64,000 bases of DNA from Daphnia carinata (lineage: Eukaryota > Arthropoda > Branchiopoda > Diplostraca > Daphniidae), in the NCBI RefSeq assembly GCF_022539665.2, contig NC_081336.1:10330778-10394777 (forward strand), written 5' to 3'. Shown piece after piece: positions 1 to 9,859 of the stretch. A program made the translations under genes and the position numbers. The notes beneath the pieces are model-generated. The model saw nothing but the letters and a program-made list of their open reading frames with translations. It made no database searches and was not told where the DNA came from. Numbering within the stretch: position 1 is the stretch's first letter; each line of letters opens with the position of its first letter.

Positions 1-430
1 GGCATTCGTTACGTTTAAGTCAAGATCTACTCTACAATGGGATAAATTTTTCGTAGAATAAGTATCTCCGAGAGCTATGTGTTGCAGTATCATGCTGATG
101 GTAAAAGGTGTATTCAATTTTTAATAACTTTTGAATTTTCTTCTCTGTATGTGCAGTGACGTGACAGTACTGGTTGGTGGTGTTATCTAGGGATAAACCT
201 TTCCATTTTCCCATCCAATCTGTAAGACAGCTCTGATTGTTTGCATAACTACAGCAATATTCCCTGCATAACAAAGGGAATGTTCTCATTTTCTTTAGTG
301 AACTGTTCCCTGTTCAGTTCTTATTGCCATTTTTGGCAATCGAAGAGGCCCAAGAAGAATATTAATTTTCTACCAGACTGCCATTCTGCCAAAGATGTCT
401 TCGTAAGCGATTCGGTATTTGATTGATGGT
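1..430 (+). repeat. Partial copy of the block terminus (copy 0)
   Basis: This stretch is nearly identical to 4,264-4,690 and 14,898-15,330, and its reverse complement is at about 55,690-56,100. It stops matching just after 'gatcatggg' near 445, where the other copies continue with a T-rich stretch. It is therefore a truncated extra copy of the block end. The minus strand has an open frame of about 85 codons, also present in copies 1 and 2; in copy 3 the reading differs. No family was recognised for it. Confidence 0.85.
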
Positions 431-445
431 TTAGAGATCATGGGT

Positions 446-1119
446 GTTCCGAATCCTACAGCCCCAAATAGTTAGAAGAGGCTTTATCTAAAACGGTATT
501 GTGCCATAGGCGAACAACTACGCAACGAGGAGGAAGATCACCCTTTCGCAAAACGATTAGAGACAAGAATTTGCCTGTTACAGTCGCGTCACTCGTTTTC
601 CCGTAAATTATTGTAACTGTTAAAATTTCCGTATTGCGCTAACGTCCCCGTAAATAAAATACTGGTTGCTAATTTTACTTGCAATCTTAAAGTCAGTACG
701 TATCGTTAACATTTTGGTGCATCGGAAAATCGTGAATCCCAACGAACTGATCCGTAAATTGTAGTCGTCTTATCGCTCTGTATCGTATCGTTTGCTAGCA
801 CGAAAATCATGCTGACGTTGTCTCCTATCAAGAGGATCTACAAAAGCGTTACCTTTAGAACAAAACTTAATTAGACGATTTACGCCACATGTGCTCGCCT
901 CTTAGCACATTGAATCGTCTACGCACGAAGTATTGTCCTAATAACTTGATTGTCAACCTTAGCTTGTACCCGTCTCGTCGACAAGCTCATGCCTTTAAAT
1001 AACGTCTAAAGTGCATATCGCAAATCAGTCCCGCGTGGCAGATCACGTAACACGTTGCGTAAACTGACGATACGTCATCCGTTGTCATTCAAGCATGGCC
1101 AACGAAGCTTTCCCCCTCT
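446..1119. other. Unassigned sequence, possibly LTR or 5' leader of the adjoining BEL remnant
   Basis: No gene is seen. The sequence after the end of the duplicated segment starts with TG at about 446 and leads into the gag remnant, so it could be an LTR plus leader. No second copy of it exists in the window, so LTR status cannot be shown. Confidence 0.25.
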
Positions 1120-3570
1120 ATGTTATTCAAGAAGAATAACCGGAGTAAGATTTGGAAGAATGGCAAATGGACAAACGACCCCGCTCAGCTAAAACAGCAC
1201 CGTACGCAGGCCAAGAGAATCTTCACGATGGCACTCAATCAAGTTCACGAATTGTTGGAAGAATCGAGATTGAGCGAACAAGCCTGGTTCGTGCATACGA
1301 CATCGTTGAAAGAATTCACCGTCGCTACGTGTCTGCAAGTTCGACGGCGAAGATAGACAGAGAAAAATTGATATTTACTCGAGGGCATTAACCGACATGG
1401 CCCTACATCGAACTCCTTCAGGCCCGCGCAAGATCAGCTGCAGGTTCCAGCCTGTAGTGTTTCCAACCGTTCATCAACCTTCATCGACACGAAAATGTTA
1501 GAAAAGGAAACGCAACTAAGGAAAAAGACCGAAGCCTTACAACAAGCCGAAGAGGAAGAACGTAGAAAAATCGAAATCGCCAGAAAGGCAGAGGAAAAGC
1601 GGGTTGAAGCATCACGTAAGGAACGACAAATGGAGTTAGACCAACGTTGGAAGCTCCTTGTTACGTAAACAACTCGCAGACGAATTAGCGGAAACCGAAG
1701 AGACGGATGCAATCGAAACGTCCGGGTTTGATAAAACAGATGTCTGGAAAACTTCTATTTCCCATTTCATGCACCCGCTACGCCTGTTCCAGAATTCTGC
1801 ATGTTACAGACCAGCAACGACAACGCAACCATGCTCTTGCGTAGCCGTTTACGTTTGACCAGCCATCTTCGTCGTTTCCTAACTTGAACGTCAACGCCTC
1901 AAGCTACGCACCCACACACATATTCGATCGGGTAGCTCCGCAAATCAACTCCAGCGCACGTCCGCCGTCACAACAATGTACACTGGCGCGCAACAAACGT
2001 TTCCGTCCCAGAGACCAGTTTTGATTCGCAACCAACGGTGTACTCCCCTGATCCAAAACGGATATTCACCGTGAATCGTCATGACGCACCTCCGACATTT
2101 CGTTCATCATCGAGACCGCCGAAAGCTGAACCACCAAAGTTTGACGGCAACCCGATAAACTGGCCTATGTTTATCCAGTCATTCAAGGTTCAGATCCACG
2201 ACACATGTTTCAGCGATGCCGAACGTCAACATCATCTACGTGCATGCCTGACGACCGAAATTCAGAAGAACCTCGGTGAAGTTCTACTCAACCCTGGATT
2301 ATACTCCTTTGCATTGAAAGAGCTGCATCGGAAGTTCGGAAATCCAAGAATCGTATCAACCGCCTGCTCTTCATTGCTTCTAAAGCTACCTTCGTTTAAA
2401 GATAGCGACTACGAATCTTTAAAGCAGTTTTCGTCCACACTCCGTTCAGTCGTCGCAACTTTGCAAAATATTTGGAGCTACACAGCAGCACCACTTTGGC
2501 TCAATTGGTTGGAAAATTGCCGCCCAACCTACGCAGTAAATGGGCCGAAGTAGATATCGAATTCAAATAGATTGCCTACGAACGACCTGGACACGTGGCT
2601 CGATGACGTTACGATGATTTCGTTGATCGACCCCACATTCAGCAAGGCAGTAGTCACTCGAGAATATACAAATCGTCTTGCAGTGTCTTCTACAAGAAAA
2701 CAGCAACCTGCCCATATTGTGACGGTGCTCATCGCCTTTACCTCTGTGAGAAGTTTAAGGCGTTAAATCCCACGGAGCGATCGGATTTAGTCAAAGAAAA
2801 AGATGCTGTTACCGGTGTCTCGACGACCGCCATCTAAGTTCCGAGTTAAAAGGGAAAAGGTTGGAACAGAAGATTGTAAACGTCTTCACCACCCTCTTCT
2901 CCACGGAGCACCGAGGATGTATCCGAAAACGCCACAATGGCCCATTTATACGGCTTACCAGTAGATGCCTATCGTCCCTATGGTAATTTAATGGATCGAA
3001 CCTGGACCGGGACGGATTGTTGGATCCCGGTAGTATGATTCATTGTTTAGGGACATTGCGATCAATCGGAACGTACCACGTCACGTCTGCACACACGACA
3101 AAGGTGTCCTTCAGAACCGTTGGACAAAAGCAGTTCTTTAAAATCCCGAACTGTTACGTTCCCGTCTTAAAAATCAAGAACGAAAACGTCGATCTAAAGA
3201 AGCTTGTCAAGGATTGGCCTCATCTAGCTGGATTGAAGGTTCCCGCCCAAAATTCCGTGGACGTGAACGTGTTATCGTGTGATATGGCTCCGCAAGTTCC
3301 TTGAAATCAAAAGAGATCCGTTGAACGAGCAGCTCCGCGAATCACGTCGGCTGCACGATTTCTCCGGCCGCCGTTGCAAAAAGAACGCAACTCGCTCTTG
3401 GGAAAGTTCAAGATCTTGTGAATGCGATCGATCGCAAGGTGTGGAGTACGAAGCCCGAGCAGGTGTCAAGGTGCCGGCGCTGGAGAGAGTGAAGGTAAAC
3501 GGCGACGATTCGGAAGGGATCGTTGGTGGTGGACTTGGGCAGAACGGGACAAAGTGGCGTCTCAGTTGAG
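1120..3570 (+). pseudogene. Decayed BEL/Pao-type gag-protease remnant
   Basis: Several plus-strand frames in series resemble a Pao/BEL polyprotein. First comes a charged, coiled-coil-like stretch rich in Glu/Lys/Arg (about 1,496-1,665). A gag core of about 171 codons follows (2,038-2,553), with the typical 'PPKFDGNPINWP' type motif, in which a nucleocapsid substrate phrase precedes a Trp. A protease-like stretch (about 2,960-3,300) has 'LLDPGSM', corresponding to the usual D-[ST/P]-G-S signature of BEL retropepsins. The frames are interrupted by stops and frameshifts, and no reverse transcriptase or integrase follows, so the element is truncated and dead. The segment from about 2,950 on is shared with 13,975-14,880. 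Assignment to BEL/Pao rests on similarity of gag and protease motifs to that family. It differs clearly in sequence from the intact BEL element at 42,746-48,934. Confidence 0.65.
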
Positions 3571-4262
3571 CTTGTTTAAAGCGAACAGAAGAACACGAAA
3601 ATCTTGGTGTTACTCCGCTGCAATCAACGAATACATTATTTCGAAGTACGAAAACTTTAAGAGGGACACAAAACTCGTAGCGTGGATTTAGAAACCTGAC
3701 AAATGTTACACAGTTTTTGATGCCTCCGCGTAGAGTGCTGAACTGCTGAAACGACTAACCTGACAACTTAATTGGTGTGGTTGCAACAAGAATACGGATA
3801 TCGTAAAGATGTTCCAAAAAAAGGCAAGAGCTCAGGCGTTGCTTCTTTATCGCCGCGCTTTGGCCCTCCGTTTACTTGATGACGCCAACGTTCTGGCGTG
3901 GAACGCTAAGTTTGCGTGGGGTCATACGAAACAAGTAAGCCAAGAATGTTACGCGAAAACAGCAAGCGAAAAGGGTGACGTTCTGATTTATGTCCTGTCG
4001 TTGACCCCACGTCATGCGAAGAAAGCGACTCGGGTAATAAAAAACGAAACAAGAGGACGAATTTTGAAATACTACGAGAGTCAAGTGGGGGAGAAGGGGG
4101 GGCAAACGCAACATGAGAAATAGAACACATAATAGACCAGACGACCATCGACTAACTTTTTAACTTTAAAGTTTTATCGTCCCACGGTTTTTCCACATTA
4201 CAAATGCTTGCAGCATTTTTGTTATGCTGGCATGTAATCTAAATTTTGTAATTTTAGGTGAT
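3571..4262. other. Non-coding linker between BEL remnant and block copy 1
   Basis: No gene is recognised. Short open frames on both strands around 3,809-4,148 show no family signature. The stretch is collinear with the deletion-ridden sequence at 14,390-14,890. Its last 130 bases are distantly similar, in reverse complement, to 56,100-56,200, so it belongs to the flank of the duplicated block. Confidence 0.5.
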
Positions 4263-4823
4263 GGCATTCGCGTTACGTTTAAGTCAAGATCTACTCTACA
4301 ATGGGAAATTTTTCGTAGAATAAGTATCTCCGAGAGCTATGTGTTGCAGTATCATGCTGATGGTAAAAGGTGTATTCAATTTTTAATAACTTTTGAATTT
4401 TCTTCTCTGTATGTGCAGTGACGTGACAGTACTGGTTGGTGGTGTTATCTAGGGATAAACCTTTCCATTTTCCCATCCAATCTGTAAGACAGCTCTGATT
4501 GTTTGCATAACTACAGCAATATTCCCTGCATAACAAAGGGAATGTTCTCATTTTCTTTAGTGAACTGTTCCCTGTTCAGTTCTTATTGCCATTTTTGGCA
4601 ATCGAAGAGGCCCAAGAAGAATATTGATTTTCTACCAGACTGCCATTCTGCCAAAGATGTCTTCGTAAGCGATTCGGTATTTGATTGATGGTTTAGAGAT
4701 CATGGGTTTATTAAATAAAACATCTTTAATTACAGAAAGGAAGGTTCCAAATGATAAGCCCATCAGTATCGTGAAAACGATATGGATATTTTAGTCCAAC
4801 CCTCACACATGGTGTGTTCCAAG

Positions 4824-5018
4824 TTAAGTGCGTAGGTGAATTCTCATGGAAAATGTGATCCAAGCCTCCCATGTAACGGTATTTGTTTCATTTAAAGCGA
4901 AGCACAAAAATTGGTTCACATCTATTCTGTGGTCACATTTTACCTTGATCTTAATTTCTCTTTCATTCCAGTCTCCTTGATGACATTTTGCAGCTAACCG
5001 TAAAAGATGTCCAGCCAT
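4824..5018 (-). CDS. Unidentified first-exon-like ORF, copy 1
   Basis: This is a 64-codon frame starting with an ATG in a good context (A at -3). The first 25 residues (MAGHLLRLAAKC...) end exactly at an AAG/GTAAAA splice-donor-like site, so the real coding part may be a short first exon followed by an intron. The same frame occurs at 15,462-15,656 and, on the plus strand, at 55,334-55,528. I recognise no family. Given the pseudogenic neighbours, it may be a fragment of another captured gene. Confidence 0.25.
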   Translation of the reverse strand: MAGHLLRLAAKCHQGDWNEREIKIKVKCDHRIDVNQFLCFALNETNTVTWEAWITFSMRIHLRT

Positions 5019-5159
5019 TATATTTCCCTGTTTAAGAATAGAAGACGAAAAGAGATGCTAAATTTTCAAAGAACGCTACTCAGACGACACGGCTAATTGC
5101 TGATTCATCCCGAACAGTAAAGAGTTTTATTCTCTTAAATTCAAGTGCATATCTGGGCT

Positions 5160-5290
5160 CCCTTCTTTCTGTGGCCCCGTTTCCCCTAAATTTCTAATAA
5201 GCCCGTAGGGGGGTCATGCCCCTACTGTGATCAGCAGTTAAAGGTTGTGAGTGCGCTGTCCGGAAAGGGGACGTGGGGGTCCCCCTGGCT
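5160..5290 (+). ncRNA. Hairpin-bearing conserved motif A, copy 1
   Basis: This stretch of about 120 bp is homologous, though clearly diverged, to the reverse complement of 8,955-9,075. A perfect 7-bp stem (5,205-5,211 with 5,219-5,225) closes a loop 'GGTCATG'. Downstream, a GGGGAC/GTCCCC stem is also possible. The best conserved block reads 'CTGTGATCAGCAG' followed by 'GTGCGCTG'. It has no coding signal. It could be a structured RNA or just an old interspersed repeat. Other copies are at 15,798-15,928 and 55,065-55,200. Confidence 0.3.
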
Positions 5291-5431
5291 CGATGATATC
5301 TTTTTGAGGGTCTTGGGGCTACCCACATATCCGAATAACGGTTAATCGCTCACGTGAAAACTTGTCCTTATCATCACTCTTCATCCTTTTCCGGCTTCTC
5401 TTAGCCACGCACCGGGTAATCTCCTCGGTGA

Positions 5432-5492
5432 GTCAACTAAGGTAGGGGGAGACTCTACTCATGTGGTAGAGTTTTCTCCTACCTTAGTTGAC
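5432..5492. repeat. Near-perfect 61-bp hairpin, copy 1
   Basis: The 15-base arms at 5,432-5,446 and 5,478-5,492 are perfect reverse complements (GTCAACTAAGGTAGG). A second paired block (ACTCTAC/GTAGAGT) lies inside, separated from the arms by a bulge, with a short loop around 5,459-5,465. It is followed by an A/T-rich stretch with AATAAA. It is also present in copies 2 and 3. It could be a fold-back micro-element or a hairpin of a structured RNA. Confidence 0.7.
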
Positions 5493-5632
5493 ACAAAAAA
5501 ATTTTACATCAATAAAAATTGTTTTTTTTTAATTCAAAAATCTTTTTACTTATTTTGTCTTTCTTGTACCTTATTTTATACGTCTACATGTAATCCGCAT
5601 GAGGTATTTCTTCATTTATCTTTTGCTGATAT

Positions 5633-5704
5633 GCATCATTCTGGGATTCGAACCTCAGACATTTCATATCTCAGTCGAACGCTCTACCATTGAGCCACTG
5701 TTAA
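5633..5704 (-). pseudogene. tRNA-like unit, minus strand (copy 1)
   Basis: On the minus strand an A-box (TGGCTCAATGG) and a B-box (GGTTCGAATCC) have the spacing of a tRNA gene. The D-stem GCTC/GAGC pairs, and an anticodon-like loop reads CTGAGAT (anticodon position GAG). The acceptor arms do not pair, and the T-stem has mismatches. I therefore call it a decayed tRNA or a tRNA-derived Pol III promoter unit rather than a working tRNA. Confidence 0.5.
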
Positions 5705-5793
5705 CCATACAGACAATAATTCCCATTTGAAAGCGTATCGACTTATCCACTACAAACAAAGGTATTAAGGAAGAAATTACATATTTGTATACG

Positions 5794-5866
5794 TTGTAGA
5801 TGGCTCAATGGTAAAGTATTAAACTGATACGCTGGAGGTCTAGGGTTCGATCCCCAATCCAGTTCA
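5794..5866 (+). pseudogene. tRNA-like unit, plus strand (copy 1)
   Basis: The A-box TGGCTCAATGG (from 5,801) and B-box GGTTCGATCCC (from 5,844) are spaced as in a tRNA. A 4-bp GTAT/ATAC anticodon-like stem is present. The acceptor stem does not pair, and the loop lacks T at position 33. It is about 90 bp from the minus-strand unit and points the opposite way. It is probably a tRNA-derived relic. Confidence 0.5.
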
Positions 5867-6014
5867 TGAAAATACTCTCATAAATAAAAACAAACTTTAT
5901 TTAAAAATCTAACACATTTTTTATTGTCCCTCCATCCTCCCACAAATCCTCCACTTACATTCACATCTTACAACACAACACAATACAAGACATACATAAA
6001 TAACTAACTAACAG

Positions 6015-6330
6015 GTTGGCTGCCACGCCACTAAATTTACATTAATTACGTCGCTATCGGAAGGATAGCGACCAAGGGGGACTTGCCCGCTGACAAGTCC
6101 GGGCTGACATGATGATGGAGACCGTTGTGGGAACGCACACCCCAGGTCTCCACCACACATCGGACAAAGGGGGTCCCTCTGGTGCGTTGCCTAATTGCCT
6201 TTCGGCGAATCTTGGGCAGTGGCAACTACTCCACCTCATGACAGATAGGCCATGAGGCAGAACAGCGCGGCCCGTCCCTATATAGCGAAAAAAAAAAAAA
6301 AAAGGGGAGCAAACGGGCGTGGCAGCCAAC
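6015..6330. repeat. Hairpin-rich 316-bp element with 15-bp inverted ends (copy 1)
   Basis: The segment is bounded by perfect 15-bp inverted repeats, GTTGGCTGCCACGCC at the left and its reverse complement at the right. Inside are several perfect stems: TCGCTATC/GATAGCGA, GGAGACC/GGTCTCC and CCTCATG/CATGAGG. On the minus strand a TATATAG follows a T-run. No target-site duplication is evident and no protein is encoded. A non-autonomous DNA element (MITE) or a structured RNA gene are both possible. Copies are at 16,653-16,961 and 54,028-54,337. Confidence 0.55.
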
Positions 6331-6396
6331 GTGTAAATTAGTACTACACAATTACACAATAAAAAAATACAACGATACCACAAAGACCAGGCGATG

Positions 6397-6720
6397 ACGT
6401 GGCGACCACGAGGCGACGGGCGAGGCGATGATAGCGCGACGGGCGAAGAGAAGACGTGGCGACCGGGCGAGAAGGTGACGTGGCGACGGGAAAGGCGAAG
6501 ACGGGGCGACGGGCGAGGCGAAGACGGGGCGACGAGGCGACGACGGGCGAGAGGCGAGACGGGGCGAAGACGGGGCGACGGGTGAGGCGAAGACGGGGCG
6601 ACGGGCGAGGCGAAGACGGGGCGACGGGCGAGGCGAAGACGGGGCGACGGGCGAGGCGACGACGGGGCGACGGCCGAAGCCAAGACGGGATGACGGGCAA
6701 GGTAATGACGGGCGTGGCGA
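6397..6720. repeat. GC-rich minisatellite (copy 1)
   Basis: This is a tandem array built on a unit of about 23 bp, 'GACGGGGCGACGGGCGAGG' plus CGAA, with degenerate units at both ends. The G-rich strand is the plus strand here. It creates long open frames of Arg/Gly or Ser/Pro/Arg repeats on both strands. These are a by-product of the repeat and not genes. Array length differs between the three block copies. Confidence 0.9.
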
Positions 6721-6799
6721 ACACGAAGAAGGCTTTGTTCTTAATCGTAAAAGTAAAGAAAAAGAACCAGTTAGTGGGAAATATAAGATTGTTGTTGTA

Positions 6800-8280
6800 A
6801 CCAAACGTTGAAAGCAATTCGACTTACTTCTGCTGTCCGAAGACTGAAAAGACTGTAGGGCCAGCAAATAGGCAGCAGACAGCTAAGAGTTGGCAGTTCT
6901 ATGGTTGAATGTTCAATTTAAATAAAAAGGCAAACTATATGAGGCAGAAGAAAAATTTAAAATACCAGTAGAAATTGTGTTGAGGTACATGTCTATGTCT
7001 GTTGGTAGGCTAGGTCGAGATTACAACTGCCGAAATGACTGTTGTTACAGCTGATACTGCAACGAAGATGAATATGGTGCACTACTCAGATCACGATTAA
7101 CAGTAGACCATGAGTGGTTAAAGAGTAGAAGAATGATATTATGGTATTCCTACCCATAGGATTTGCATCTTTGGTGACATTCTTCAACAGGACGTATTCT
7201 TTACAAACGAAGTTTCATGAGCTAAACCTTAGAAGCAAAATCCATCAATGAGATTCTGATAACAAAACATTAGTCTTATACCTCTCAATGAGCACTCGTA
7301 TAGTTTTATGAATGCAACGTAGTAGGTTGCTAACAGTTTTTTGGTTTGTCAGCTGACATAGTTGATTAAAAGACGTGTACCATAAACACCAAGCATTCTG
7401 TGGGCTTCACTTCTAAAACACACTCAGGGATGAAAACGTACAGAAGCACCATTAGTTTTTCTTAAGTTTTCCATTGGAATATGACATATTTAACAGAAAC
7501 TTTCGAACACAGCTTTCACCGTTCACACTTAGTCAGCAAGTAAATAGTGACACAGCAGCGTCATCTTGTTTTCCAATTAACAACCGAAAAATTCATCAAA
7601 ATTGAAAATATTGCTTTTTTGAGACGGGAACTGTATTGATGTGAACTCTTTAAACATACTTTTAGATCGTGAATCACTCCCACACAATCACATTTTTTCA
7701 CTGACTTTTATTTATTTATCCAAAAACCTAGATATTTCTAGGAAAATACATGATTTGGGTTCACAGTTCAACAAGGATGCTGATTGCGCTTCACACACAT
7801 CTAGAAATTTCGCAAGTTGACGTATCTCTGGATTGTTAGCTAGTCAACATCTGCATGATAATACACTTTTCTTTTTTTTTTGAACAGCTGCAATGGTATT
7901 TCGGTCATAAGTTCCACGGAAAAATTTCTCCATTGAGGCAAGAACGCCAATTGTGCGTTATCTTGTGCCTATTTTCAATTAAATGGATACGCCGTCACTT
8001 TTCTGATCGGAAGAGCTCACTTTGGCCTGGAATATTGTTTTGAATGGTGTAATTAGTATACATTGCATACATTAAATTGGATCAATTACTTTTTGGCATA
8101 CGTTCAATTGTGTGAGGCTGTCAAACCGTCGACAGGCGGTATCTAAAGGAGGAAATCAGCTACGAGCTTGCGGACTCTAAACAAACGCAAAACTAATAAA
8201 AAATTATAAAGATAGCCTGAAACCAAATTGTAAAGAAAATTAATTTTAGTTTCCAGCACTTCATCAATCAAACATCGTCA
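6800..8280. other. Block sequence without recognisable gene (copy 1)
   Basis: This is AT-rich sequence common to all copies. Only short frames without family signature were seen, for example about 62 codons at 7,855-8,043. The site near 7,246-7,262 is the empty target of the non-LTR insertion seen in copy 2. Confidence 0.5.
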
Positions 8281-8283
8281 ACG

Positions 8284-8499
8284 TTGGCACAGGTGATTTT
8301 TCCATGTTCATTGTTTCAGGTCACCAATTTCTACTATATGATTCAAGAGGAAATGAGGTTACACGAACAGAAAATTAACCATACAATTCAACTGATAGAT
8401 AAAAACACCATGATGCGTGGAAGTGAAATACACCACATCACAACTGTTAAAACTGTCAGAACATTCACCACCCATGCAAAACATTTTCTGATTCATTGA
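8284..8499 (+). CDS. Unidentified ORF, exon-like (copy 1)
   Basis: This is a 71-codon plus-strand frame whose first codon is TTG. A good splice acceptor (TTGTTTCAG) lies inside it at about 8,322, so the real coding segment probably starts there and ends at the stop at 8,499. The part after the acceptor is Ile/His/Thr-rich with no known motif. It converges on, and overlaps by a few bases, the minus-strand frame 8,493-8,708. It is kept open in copies 2 and 3. Confidence 0.25.
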   Translation: MAQVIFPCSLFQVTNFYYMIQEEMRLHEQKINHTIQLIDKNTMMRGSEIHHITTVKTVRTFTTHAKHFLIH

Positions 8500-8708
8500 T
8501 CTTCATCACCTAGCCTATACCACGAAAACCAAACACAATTAGTGCATAACGTTTTGCTGATGAAAGCTAACATATACCTGACAAATTTACTGCAGACCAG
8601 CAATTCCTGATGGACTCCCACACAACATTCCAGATAAACAAAACAGTAGTTATTCCTAAACAAACATCTTGCAATAGTGGTCAATATAATGCAGTAACTG
8701 GTAAACAT
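8493..8708 (-). CDS. Unidentified C-terminal exon pair (copy 1)
   Basis: On the minus strand a Cys-rich coding-like stretch (about 8,580-8,708) ends in a CAG/GTATAT donor. A 65-base intron with TATAG acceptor separates it from a last short exon encoding Leu-Gly-Asp-Glu-Asp-Gln and a stop. Intron size and borders are typical of the other genes here. The product is not recognised. It is present with the same reading in copies 2 and 3. Confidence 0.25.
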   Translation of the reverse strand: MFTSYCIILTTIARCLFRNNYCFVYLECCVGVHQELLVCSKFVRYMLAFISKTLCTNCVWFSWYRLGDEDQ

Positions 8709-8954
8709 AAAATCTCACATGAACAACAAATGTGAACGGAACCATTCGAAAATGAGGTAAACAATTTCAAAAATGAATTTGCACAAAAAGGATTTTAACT
8801 AAAACACTACCAGAGAACGAAGTTTTTCCTTCCACCTTTTCCTAATTTTAAAATCAATTAAAGAAACATAATTGTTAAGCAAATCTCACTGTGTACCTTT
8901 TTGTTGGTTGAATTTGGGAATGGCTTACTAGTTGGAATAAGTTTTTTTCTTTTA

Positions 8955-9075
8955 CCCCAGATTTGCTTTCCGGGCAGCGCACTTCCAACTTTTTCTGCTG
9001 ATCACAGTATCTGCATGACCCGCTGCAGAATTATCGCAAGTGAAGAGGAAATCGGGTCACAGATACAAAGGGGCA
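8955..9075 (-). ncRNA. Conserved motif B, diverged inverted relative of motif A (copy 1)
   Basis: Read on the minus strand, this aligns over about 120 bp with 5,160-5,290, including 'ACTGTGATCAGCAG' and 'AGTGCGCTG'. The hairpin around GGTCA is kept, but with a different stem: CTGCA/TGCAG (9,011-9,015 with 9,024-9,028) instead of GTAGGGG/CCCCTAC. A 79-codon minus frame ends within it, so the region may alternatively be partly coding. Confidence 0.3.
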
Positions 9076-9270
9076 CAGGTACACGTTTATTTTCTTTAAA
9101 TACCATAACGAGTGAAATAAACGAATCCGAAGAGCTTCGGTAATCATTCCAACTACCATAATTTTTTTGGCACTGAGCCTCCGTCAATTTTCTTTCCCAA
9201 TCCTTTATAATTAAGAATCTGCCTTTAGAAAAATAAAACAAAAATCAGTGTAAATTTCTTGTCAATTGAA

Positions 9271-9591
9271 TTACCTAAAACTGTGGAATCCTAGAGACAT
9301 AATATTCTGCAAACTCTTTGAATCCCTTGAAAGCAGAAAAATTTCTGCTAAAAGGTCCATGTTAGCCAGATACAGGTCAACTGGTACTTCCTTTTCGACT
9401 GGCATTGGCAGTGATAAATAACAAGTAGGATCAAATGCAACTGAGACCTCATCAGACCCCATACAAACCAAAGCCAATTTCAATACCCAACTAAAGAGAT
9501 CTACTACTACAGAATCTATCTGTATTCTACTTATGATAAAATACCCAACATTCATGTGCAGCTTCCTGAAAAATAAAATGAGTTGGAACAC
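9271..9591 (-). CDS. Unidentified exon, Val/Leu-rich (copy 1)
   Basis: This is a 106-codon minus-strand frame. The coding-like part begins after a TTTTTCAG acceptor (about 9,568) and ends near 9,275 at a donor-like GTAATT. The next exon would follow after a 53-base intron and stop soon after. The translation is hydrophobic with a long alternating Val/Leu/Ser section and no motif I recognise. The frame is intact in copies 1 and 3. Copy 2 carries a Gln-to-stop change, so at least that copy cannot encode the full product. Confidence 0.35.
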   Translation of the reverse strand: MFQLILFFRKLHMNVGYFIISRIQIDSVVVDLFSWVLKLALVCMGSDEVSVAFDPTCYLSLPMPVEKEVPVDLYLANMDLLAEIFLLSRDSKSLQNIMSLGFHSFR

Positions 9592-9647
9592 AAGTGAACC
9601 TTGCTAATAAAAATTTGTAGCTATTTCACCTATATTTTGTCAGTGTC

Positions 9648-9854
9648 CATCGATGCAAGACTTCTTCAAAATCGGATTCAGATGTTCGTCTAAGCCCCCC
9701 AGAACAACGTAGAGTAGTTCTCGCGAAGCAGGGTGCTGGTATCCGGGAAACTGCAGAGCAAATCTACCGACTTGCAACTTACCCAATTCAAAATCGTTAC
9801 GATGCACAAGTTAAAAACCTAGCTTTTACAAAGCAAGTAAATGGTATACCTTAA
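9648..9854 (+). CDS. Unidentified internal exon, plus strand (copy 1)
   Basis: A frame of about 65 codons starts at a TTTTGTCAG acceptor near 9,647. It runs through a Glu/Arg/Gln-rich, helical-looking sequence ('AKQGAGIRETAEQIYRLA' in the middle) to a donor-like CAA/GTAAAT at about 9,838; read through, it stops at 9,854. It has no ATG, so it would be an internal exon. Among the three block copies I see two base differences in it, and both are synonymous. No family is recognised. Confidence 0.35.
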   Translation, partial: HRCKTSSKSDSDVRLSPPEQRRVVLAKQGAGIRETAEQIYRLATYPIQNRYDAQVKNLAFTKQVNGIP

Positions 9855-9859
9855 ATACA

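Noticed and set aside
446-3770. Complete BEL element at the left edge with flanking LTRs
   Set aside because: No matching LTR pair and no target duplication could be found, and Pol is missing.
5633-5704. Functional tRNA gene (anticodon GAG)
   Set aside because: Acceptor stem does not pair and the T-stem is mismatched; only the promoter boxes are convincing.
6397-6720. CRISPR array
   Set aside because: Repeats are directly tandem without unique spacers, and the sequence is eukaryotic.
6054-6867. Long Arg/Ser/Pro-rich open frames on both strands (also 16,890-17,547 and 53,469-54,298)
   Set aside because: They follow the 23-bp minisatellite in every frame and have no homology outside the array, so they are repeat artefacts, not proteins.
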